This document shows, piece after piece, positions 57,337-64,000 of a stretch of 64,000 nucleotides of DNA. Made by a program: the position numbers and the translations under genes. Each line of letters opens with the position of its first letter. Position 1 is the stretch's first letter. Where the stretch lies: assembly GCA_009760885.1 (NCBI GenBank), contig CM019701.1:12855963-12919962 (forward strand). Reading direction: 5' to 3'. A model generated the notes under the pieces. That model was not told the DNA's origin, did not search any database, and worked only from the letters and a program-made list of their open reading frames with translations. Source of the stretch: Achatina immaculata. Lineage: Eukaryota; Mollusca; Gastropoda; Stylommatophora; Achatinidae.

Positions 57337-57690
57337 ATCTTACATCTTACATTCTTCCCGTGCTCTTAAATGCACATAGGGCTCGCACGGCAGCTCCCAA
57401 GTTTTCCTGTCTTGGGCGAGCTTTTCAACCTCATCATGGGATTTCATGTCTACTAATTTGGCCTCTCTTAACAATATCCTCTTTAGAGTTTCACATGATC
57501 GACCTCTTTTCTTCGGCCTATTGTGTTCCACCTGATAGCTTGTTCTGGGATTATCTGACTGTTTCTTCTCATCACGTGACCGATATATGTCCATCTTCTT
57601 TTCCTGAACACCCAGGAGATAGGTTGTTGTTAGCTCATCTTCCATATCTCTGTGTTATTCTTGAAATCGTTTCACTTTATACCGAGTTTT
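57337..57690 (-). pseudogene. LINE family 2 C-terminus inside a type A flank
   Basis: Minus strand: MEDELTTTYLLGVQEKKMDI, then DEKKQSDNPRTSYQVEHN, RPKKRGRSCETLKR and WELPCEP near the end. Intact over 101 codons. Inserted in the sequence TTATTACAAAA of the intron. Confidence 0.8.
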
Positions 57691-57756
57691 GCAAAATAGG
57701 CGGTTAATAATTTTGTTTCTGTATTACAAATCTACAGTTTCAAAACACAAACATAC

Positions 57757-57777
57757 CTTCCTGTGCGGCTATCTTGT
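57757..57777 (-). CDS. 21-nt micro-exon, heptad DKIAAQE
   Basis: Minus strand: TTCTATGTTCTAG acceptor (TAG instead of CAG), 21 nt, GTATGTTTGT donor. Type A module; Asp at position 1 is still compatible with the G that ends the previous exon. Confidence 0.5.
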
Positions 57778-58084
57778 CTAGAACATAGAAAAGGGCAAGT
57801 AATGCAATGGAAATTACCGTGTAAATGATCTGTTGTCATACAAGATCTTTTTCACACACTAGTTTCATGCATAGGATGAAAAAGAAATCATTTCTGTGTA
57901 AGTGACAAACGAAATATATCACTCATGATGTACTGATTTGCATTTACTACCCTCTGATTTCAGTACTGAGGAATTATATAATGACTGGAGTTGACATACA
58001 AGTTAGCTAGTTGAATGAAGAAGAAACGGTTGACCCCAATCGAAATACATGATAAGTACATCTAGTATCTTTAAATTATGATAC

Positions 58085-58655
58085 ATTTTTAGTGAGACAG
58101 TTCGCGAGATCGACCTTTCTCAATTATTTTATGAAATAAGAATTGGAAGGGACAGGCCATTAAGAAAAAATATACAACTGTTCGACACAAATTCTCATGC
58201 AGGCGTAATCACGTGATTTCCGGTCTAGGCGAGATTCAGTCGCCGGCAATCCAAGCGAAAACTTCTCCGCTAGGCCCTGATAAGCCTCAGCTTTGTCCCC
58301 AGGCTTTAGGCCTTGTGGAAGCCAGTCTCCACTTAAAAGCAAGGCATAGCCTGTAGAATGTAGCTTACAGTAGCTTGCTGTCCCCGGTGTTTTGGGAAGT
58401 AGATAATCATGTTGAAGGAGGAGATAACTTATGCTTTGGAGGAAAATATCCAAGTTTGTGAGGAGATTATTGAGATGTTTTAGGAACTGTTAGGAGCTGT
58501 CACTTGGGAATGATATTGAATTATGAACAGTTATTATCATAGATGTATCAAGAGTTCTAGCTAAATTTGGTGCAGTTAAATCTGCAGTAAACCCTATATA
58601 TAAACGATCCATTCATTTATTCTACATTTTTCTCATTTTTCTTTGGAGAGTGGAA
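58085..58655. other. Intron segment with an unrecognised 97-codon minus-strand frame
   Basis: The frame at 58,160-58,453 (minus) contains GDWLPQGLKPGDKAEAYQG and has normal-looking codon use, but the duplicate is identical, so conservation cannot be judged. No family recognised. It lies in the intron between type A and type B exons; it may be part of an unknown transposon. Confidence 0.3.
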
Positions 58656-58836
58656 TGGGAGAATGAATTTGCTTGCGGTTATAACGGGAGGAGGGGGGGA
58701 GAATAAAACGGTTACACACCTGAGCTACCCTGGTTAAGTTTAGTCAACGATCGCGACAAGAGATCAAAGTCTTCAGCTTCTACAAAAAACTGTCCTGCTG
58801 TCCGTCCTGTCTACAAAGCCCCCCCCCCCCCCCCCC
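58655..58836. other. Single-copy ancestors of the 31-bp and 18-bp arrays, then poly-C
   Basis: Holds one 31-bp unit (GGGAGAATGAATTTGCTTGC), the spacer CCCTGGTTAAGTTTAGTCAA, and one to two 18-bp units (CTGTCCTGCTGTCCGTCCTG). This is the same order as 31.6-33.15 kb, where both are arrays. A run of 18 C follows at 58,819-58,836. Confidence 0.75.
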
Positions 58837-58949
58837 ACAGACGCCACCAGGCATCGGCTCAAGGTCAAAGACAACCACGTGCACATCATACACATCTTTT
58901 CCATATCATCATCATCTGTTCCCCGGCGCTCCTACAACAACCATTATCA

Positions 58950-59160
58950 TGGTCATTCATTCATTTGCGTGTCCCTTGCAGAACTTTGCATCACTAACAG
59001 CTCTCTCCTGTAGGCCTCTCGGTTGTGAGCAAGATGGCCTGCTGCTGATGCATCCATTTGCAGATTATCAATAATGTCCTGAAGCCATCTTCGCCTTGGT
59101 CTTCCTCTCTTTCTTTTTCCCATTATGTATCCTTCCAAGACGGTTTTCTCTAGATTATCT
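58950..59160 (-). pseudogene. LINE family 3 3' fragment
   Basis: Minus strand reads NLEKTVLEGYIMGKRKRG, RWLQDIIDNLQMDASAAGH and ends DTQMNE. At 59,160 it is joined by the duplication breakpoint to LINE family 2 sequence, giving an artificial fused frame of 98 codons. Confidence 0.8.
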
Positions 59161-60763
59161 GACTGTTTCTTCTCATCACGTGACCGATATATGTCCATCT
59201 TCTTTTCCTGAACACCCAGGAGATAGGTTGTTGTTAGCTCATCTTCCATATCTCTGTGTTATTCTTGAAATCGTTTCACTTTATACCGAGTTTTGCAAAA
59301 TAGGCGGTTAATAATTTTGTTTCTGTATTACAAATCTACAGTTTCAAAACACAAACATACCTTCCTGTGCGGCTATCTTGTCTAGAACATAGAAAAGGGC
59401 AAGTAATGCAATGGAAATTACCGTGTAAATGATCTGTTGTCATACAAGATCTTTTTCACACACTAGTTTCATGCATAGGATGAAAAAGAAATCATTTCTG
59501 TGTAAGTGACAAACGAAATATATCACTCATGATGTACTGATTTGCATTTACTACCCTCTGATTTCAGTACTGAGGAATTATATAATGACTGGAGTTGACA
59601 TACAAGTTAGCTAGTTGAATGAAGAAGAAACGGTTGACCCCAATCGAAATACATGATAAGTACATCTAGTATCTTTAAATTATGATACATTTTTAGTGAG
59701 ACAGTTCGCGAGATCGACCTTTCTCAATTATTTTATGAAATAAGAATTGGAAGGGACAGGCCATTAAGAAAAAATATACAACTGTTCGACACAAATTCTC
59801 ATGCAGGCGTAATCACGTGATTTCCGGTCTAGGCGAGATTCAGTCGCCGGCAATCCAAGCGAAAACTTCTCCGCTAGGCCCTGATAAGCCTCAGCTTTGT
59901 CCCCAGGCTTTAGGCCTTGTGGAAGCCAGTCTCCACTTAAAAGCAAGGCATAGCCTGTAGAATGTAGCTTACAGTAGCTTGCTGTCCCCGGTGTTTTGGG
60001 AAGTAGATAATCATGTTGAAGGAGGAGATAACTTATGCTTTGGAGGAAAATATCCAAGTTTGTGAGGAGATTATTGAGATGTTTTAGGAACTGTTAGGAG
60101 CTGTCACTTGGGAATGATATTGAATTATGAACAGTTATTATCATAGATGTATCAAGAGTTCTAGCTAAATTTGGTGCAGTTAAATCTGCAGTAAACCCTA
60201 TATATAAACGATCCATTCATTTATTCTACATTTTTCTCATTTTTCTTTGGAGAGTGGAATGGGAGAATGAATTTGCTTGCGGTTATAACGGGAGGAGGGG
60301 GGGAGAATAAAACGGTTACACACCTGAGCTACCCTGGTTAAGTTTAGTCAACGATCGCGACAAGAGATCAAAGTCTTCAGCTTCTACAAAAAACTGTCCT
60401 GCTGTCCGTCCTGTCTACAAAGCCCCCCCCCCCCCCCCCACAGACGCCACCAGGCATCGGCTCAAGGTCAAAGACAACCACGTGCACATCATACACATCT
60501 TTTCCATATCATCATCATCTGTTCCCCGGCGCTCCTACAACAACCATTATCATGGTCATTCATTCATTTGCGTGTCCCTTGCAGAACTTTGCATCACTAA
60601 CAGCTCTCTCCTGTAGGCCTCTCGGTTGTGAGCAAGATGGCCTGCTGCTGATGCATCCATTTGCAGATTATCAATAATGTCCTGAAGCCATCTTCGCCTT
60701 GGTCTTCCTCTCTTTCTTTTTCCCATTATGTATCCTTCCAAGACGGTTTTCTCTAGATTATCA
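59161..60763. repeat. Tandem duplication 2, copy 2
   Basis: Second copy; the C run is 17 long (60,423-60,439). Contains the same LINE fragments, unrecognised frame (minus 59,764-60,057) and one micro-exon. Confidence 0.95.
59361..59381 (-). CDS. 21-nt micro-exon, heptad DKIAAQE (duplicate)
   Basis: Exact copy of 57,757-57,777 with the same splice sites. Confidence 0.5.
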
Positions 60764-60790
60764 TGATGTTTAATGTGTCAAAAATATGTC
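60554..60790 (-). pseudogene. LINE family 3 3' fragment, second copy
   Basis: As at 58,950, but here the frame continues past the breakpoint with the genuine upstream codons (HIK-HHDNLEK), showing which copy has the original junction. Confidence 0.8.
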
Positions 60791-61226
60791 ATAATATAAT
60801 CATAAATATGTGAAATAGAGTCATAAAACTATACATTATGCATAGTAGAATCACAACACTTTAAACTATGCCACTGCTTGAACGAAATCAAGTAAATCTT
60901 ATCAGTAAATACACGATTAAAATATTTCATTTTTCTTTCTGTTGTCAGTGATAGAAATGACTCAGATTTAATGAGAGTAGCATTTGCCCTCAGATTTCTT
61001 GACCAGTACTACAACTGGTGAATGAGAGATTTAAAGGGCATCATTACTGACACCAAACATTTGTAAGCTGAAGCACGTGTGCGCAGTTACTGAAATTAAT
61101 TTGGTTAAGATAAATGTAATCAGTATCGAATATAGTTTACAAATTGTTTTGTGGTACAACTGTCCTTATTCTCCTACAGTTTCTAGAGAGTAGCAGATAT
61201 TCATATTTTCAAATGCAACTTTGTTG
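60791..61226 (-). other. Intron, type B left flank
   Basis: Standard blocks (AATAAATATGTGAAATAG; TTCTTTCTGTTGTCAGTG). No exon. Confidence 0.5.
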
Positions 61227-61884
61227 TCCAGAGGTTTCTTCTTCTTCGTACGCATTGTCTGTCTATATCTGCAATCCTGTCTCTTGGATAAAATTCACGT
61301 TTTTTTTTTGTAATTCATGTATAGAACCGTAGAGCTTATCTTCTTTAGTGGTTTCAATGGGCCAGTAATTATTTCTCAGTGTCTCGTAGTTGATGCAGTT
61401 CTGGAGGACATGTTCCACAGTTTGGGGCACCTGGGCACATGTACACAGATTAGTAGTAACAACCTTAAACTTTGTATACATATGACTTCGGAGTCGGCTG
61501 TATCTTGTTCGGAGACGGAAAATGGTGACTTGTTCCTTTATGTTTAGCGCGTGAGCAAAACAGAGCCAACAGACTATAGGTGGCGGGGAATGGATATCGT
61601 TGAAGCATTCATCGGATTCCTCATCCCAAAGTCGGAGTGTCTCTGTGGAACTGTCTCAAAACCGTCTGACATGGAAAATAAACTTAAGTACAGCCACCAG
61701 AGGCTAGAAGACAAAGTTTTGGCCAGGCCAGCCTACACCACTGTCTTCATGGCAGTCCGAGCAAGACCACAGTCTGCCCTAGCAAGGAAAGGTGCTGAAG
61801 TCGGAGGTACCCAGCCAAAAGGCTCATCGCAAAAATCAGGATTCCACGGATTATCGATAATGAAAGGTCTTTATCCAGAGGTTT
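61227..61884 (-). mobile_element. RNase H-type LINE 3' end plus unknown segment, 11-bp target duplication
   Basis: Flanked by TCCAGAGGTTT at 61,227-61,237 and 61,874-61,884. 61,238-61,545 is the 3' end of the LINE family at 3-1223, on the minus strand (SHMYTKFKVVTTNLCTCAQ; ETTKEDKLYGSIHELQK). The rest, 61,546-61,873, does not match that copy and is open on the plus strand for 111 codons (GTVSKPSDMENKLKYSHQ), without a recognised domain. It may be an inverted 5' piece of the same element or a passenger. Sister introns (28,550) show the empty site. Confidence 0.75.
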
Positions 61885-61997
61885 AAAATACATGTTATTT
61901 TATGGTCGTGGAAACATCAGTAAATAAAGGTTGCACTGGAAATAGATATTCATGCATTTAAAAAAACATTTACAGTACCTCAAGACAAAAAACATAC

Positions 61998-62018
61998 CTC
62001 GCTCGTTAGCGGCTTTAG
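61998..62018 (-). CDS. 21-nt micro-exon, heptad AKAANER
   Basis: Minus strand: TCGACATGTCAG acceptor, 21 nt, GTATGTTTTT donor. Type B module. The upstream tract would also read as a hydrophobic leader after an ATG at 62,068. That reading is not supported by sister copies, where indels break it. Confidence 0.55.
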
Positions 62019-62240
62019 CTGACATGTCGAGGAAGGCAAGCAATGCAAAGGGAAAAAACACAAACATGTTTTTCCTTATAAAATCAGTTTTCAAAAACTA
62101 GTTTGAGAACAAAAAGTGAAAAGATAATATTTTTGTGCACAGGAAAATCGAAATATGTATCGCTAATGATGTCCCGATTTACAATTACTATTTTCTGATT
62201 TCTGTACTGAACTGAAAAGGAATAAAAATGTAAGGATCGT
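62019..62240 (-). other. Intron, type B upstream side
   Basis: Conserved block AATGATGTCCCGATTTACAA, as at other type B exons. Confidence 0.5.
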
Positions 62241-62690
62241 ACATTCTTATAATGTAACCACGTAATGGACCTTTGAGACAATAAACATAAACAAGAATTT
62301 TTCTGTGACAAACACGTGACCAAACTTCCCCATCATCAACGAAATAAAATATTGATACTAATTCAATATTGATGCTACAAAATGAGACGTACAAATGGTT
62401 TATTACTAATAGCCAAAGATGAAATGAATTTGTAGAAATTATTAGATATAAAAAAGTGAGAAAAAAGAGCTCGTCACTAAGTAACACAAACACAGAAATA
62501 ATATCACGAAGGAAGAATAAATCTGAAATTAATATAAAAGTAACAACAAGCAACGTCAGGTGGACAATGCAACTCTTCAGTCAAGAAAAGAAATATTCTA
62601 AGCTCAAACACCTTAAGTAAGTGAGAAATATTTTGTGTCTGTCACTGAACATCAGAAGTCTGTCATGATCTGAGGAGTTGAGTCATGGAC
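62240..62690 (+). pseudogene. LINE family 1 relic
   Basis: Contains GATGAAATGAATTTGTAGAA and TCAGTCAAGAAAAGAAATAT, the usual order. It then passes into a 30-bp array instead of the LINE 3' end. Confidence 0.6.
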
Positions 62691-62694
62691 AACA

Positions 62695-62945
62695 AATACA
62701 TCGGTGCATAGTTCACTAGAGGCAACAGAATCAGTGCAAAGTTCACTAGAAGCAATAGAATCGGTGCAAAGTTCACTAGAGGCAACAGAATCGGTGCAAA
62801 GTTCAATAGAGGCAACAGAATCTGTGCGAAGTTCAGTAGAGGCAATATAATCTGTGCAAAGTTCAGTAGAGGCAACAGAATCGGTGCAAAGTTCAGTAGA
62901 GGCAACAGAATCGGTGCAAAGTTCAGTAGAGGCAATAGAATCGGT
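62695..62945. repeat. 30-bp minisatellite, about 8 copies
   Basis: Units contain CGGTGCAAAGTTCACTAGAG with GCAACAGAAT. The unit equals the LINE family 1 segment CGATGCAAAGTTCACTAGAG, single in other copies. The duplication 3 breakpoint lies in its last unit. Confidence 0.9.
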
Positions 62946-64000
62946 GACTTGTTCCTTTATGTTTAGCGCGTGAGCAAAACAGAGCCAACAGACTATAGGT
63001 GGCGGGGAATGGATATCGTTGAAGCATTCATCGGATTCCTCATCCCAAAGTCGGAGTGTCTCTGTGGAACTGTCTCAAAACCGTCTGACATGGAAAATAA
63101 ACTTAAGTACAGCCACCAGAGGCTAGAAGACAAAGTTTTGGCCAGGCCAGCCTACACCACTGTCTTCATGGCAGTCCGAGCAAGACCACAGTCTGCCCTA
63201 GCAAGGAAAGGTGCTGAAGTCGGAGGTACCCAGCCAAAAGGCTCATCGCAAAAATCAGGATTCCACGGATTATCGATAATGAAAGGTCTTTATCCAGAGG
63301 TTTAAAATACATGTTATTTTATGGTCGTGGAAACATCAGTAAATAAAGGTTGCACTGGAAATAGATATTCATGCATTTAAAAAAACATTTACAGTACCTC
63401 AAGACAAAAAACATACCTCGCTCGTTAGCGGCTTTAGCTGACATGTCGAGGAAGGCAAGCAATGCAAAGGGAAAAAACACAAACATGTTTTTCCTTATAA
63501 AATCAGTTTTCAAAAACTAGTTTGAGAACAAAAAGTGAAAAGATAATATTTTTGTGCACAGGAAAATCGAAATATGTATCGCTAATGATGTCCCGATTTA
63601 CAATTACTATTTTCTGATTTCTGTACTGAACTGAAAAGGAATAAAAATGTAAGGATCGTACATTCTTATAATGTAACCACGTAATGGACCTTTGAGACAA
63701 TAAACATAAACAAGAATTTTTCTGTGACAAACACGTGACCAAACTTCCCCATCATCAACGAAATAAAATATTGATACTAATTCAATATTGATGCTACAAA
63801 ATGAGACGTACAAATGGTTTATTACTAATAGCCAAAGATGAAATGAATTTGTAGAAATTATTAGATATAAAAAGTGAGAAAAAAGAGCTCGTCACTAAGT
63901 AACACAAACACAGAAATAATATCACGAAGGAAGAATAAATCTGAAATTAATATAAAAGTAACAACAAGCAACGTCAGGTGGACAATGCAACTCTTCAGTC
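62943..64000. repeat. Tandem duplication 3, copy 2 (cut by window end)
   Basis: 1058 bp visible. The duplicated unknown plus-strand frame is 62,970-63,305 and the LINE family 1 relic begins at about 63,660. Confidence 0.95.
63417..63437 (-). CDS. 21-nt micro-exon, heptad AKAANER (duplicate)
   Basis: Exact copy of 61,998-62,018 with the same splice sites. First exon of the array inside this window in gene order; the 5' part of the gene must lie beyond 64,000. Confidence 0.55.

Larger units (their letters stand above)
57557..59160. repeat. Tandem duplication 2, copy 1 (1604 bp)
   Basis: Nearly identical to 59,161-60,763; the one difference noted is a C run of 18 against 17. The copies meet at GATTATCT, which also occurs at both outer ends, so an eight-base microhomology marks the breakpoint. 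Confidence 0.95.
61524..62942. repeat. Tandem duplication 3, copy 1 (1419 bp)
   Basis: Nearly identical to 62,943-64,000 as far as the window shows; the difference noted is one A in a run near 62,452. The breakpoint joins ...AATCGGTG to ACTTGTTCC; GGTG is shared by both ends. Contains one micro-exon. Confidence 0.95.

Noticed and set aside
61998..62094. Signal peptide exon starting at an ATG (hydrophobic leader before the heptad)
   Set aside because: The leader is read from the pyrimidine tract of the acceptor. Sister copies (21.8, 27.8, 40.0 kb) have one-base indels there and no common ATG, while the 21-nt block stays intact.

Overview
The window looks like gene-poor, repeat-rich DNA from an invertebrate animal. 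The evidence is eukaryotic: GT/AG splice signals, AT-rich sequence, at least five non-LTR retrotransposon families ending in microsatellite tails, a DD34D mariner, a Tc1-like relic, a Ty3/gypsy-like pol relic and more than twenty minisatellites. No operon, rRNA, tRNA or CRISPR array was found. A mollusc or other lophotrochozoan is a guess from the repeat style, not something the sequence proves.

The most interesting feature is on the minus strand from about 63.4 kb down to 15.4 kb. Seventeen places share one pattern: a pyrimidine-rich tract ending in AG (mostly CAG), then an exon-sized segment, then a GT donor (usually GTATGT). In sixteen the segment is exactly 21 nt; at 44.2 kb it is 30 nt. 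Read in phase 1-1, every one is open and encodes a heptad of type A-x-x-A-x-x-x (for example AKAANER, AQDANAK, AETARQR). A 60-nt segment at 18.2 kb has the same phase option and encodes four A/P-N-G-T-x units, each an N-glycosylation sequon. A nineteenth candidate at 15.4 kb ends in TGA. I read this as an undescribed micro-exon gene running right to left and continuing past the right edge. The host module is about 2.2 kb, carries two micro-exons (types A and B) and an old LINE relic, and has been duplicated tandemly. Three recent tandem duplications (1859, 1604 and 1419 bp) each add exactly one micro-exon. In several pairs the exons differ more than their flanking introns, suggesting fast exon change.

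Layout. 0-1.25 kb: 3' end of an RNase H-bearing LINE. 1.25-8.04 kb: a different higher-order repeat made of TTG-rich tracts, a ~28-bp array, a 39-bp array and a conserved spacer. 8.09-8.82 kb: LINE C-terminus. 9-21 kb: LINE fragments, minisatellites, the 18.2-kb exon and the 15.4-kb exon candidate. 21-26 kb: Tc1 relic, 30-bp and 14-bp arrays and the first recent duplication. 26-48 kb: micro-exon modules broken up by LINEs, a mariner (38.1-39.45 kb) and arrays. 48.8-52.3 kb: gypsy-like pol relic with an in-frame 18-bp minisatellite inside its integrase. 53-64 kb: more modules and the last two duplications.

A second theme is birth of minisatellites. Copies of the same LINE or intron carry arrays at different positions, each grown from a segment that is single-copy in sister copies. 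All gene calls rest on reading by eye; transcript data would decide the micro-exon gene.
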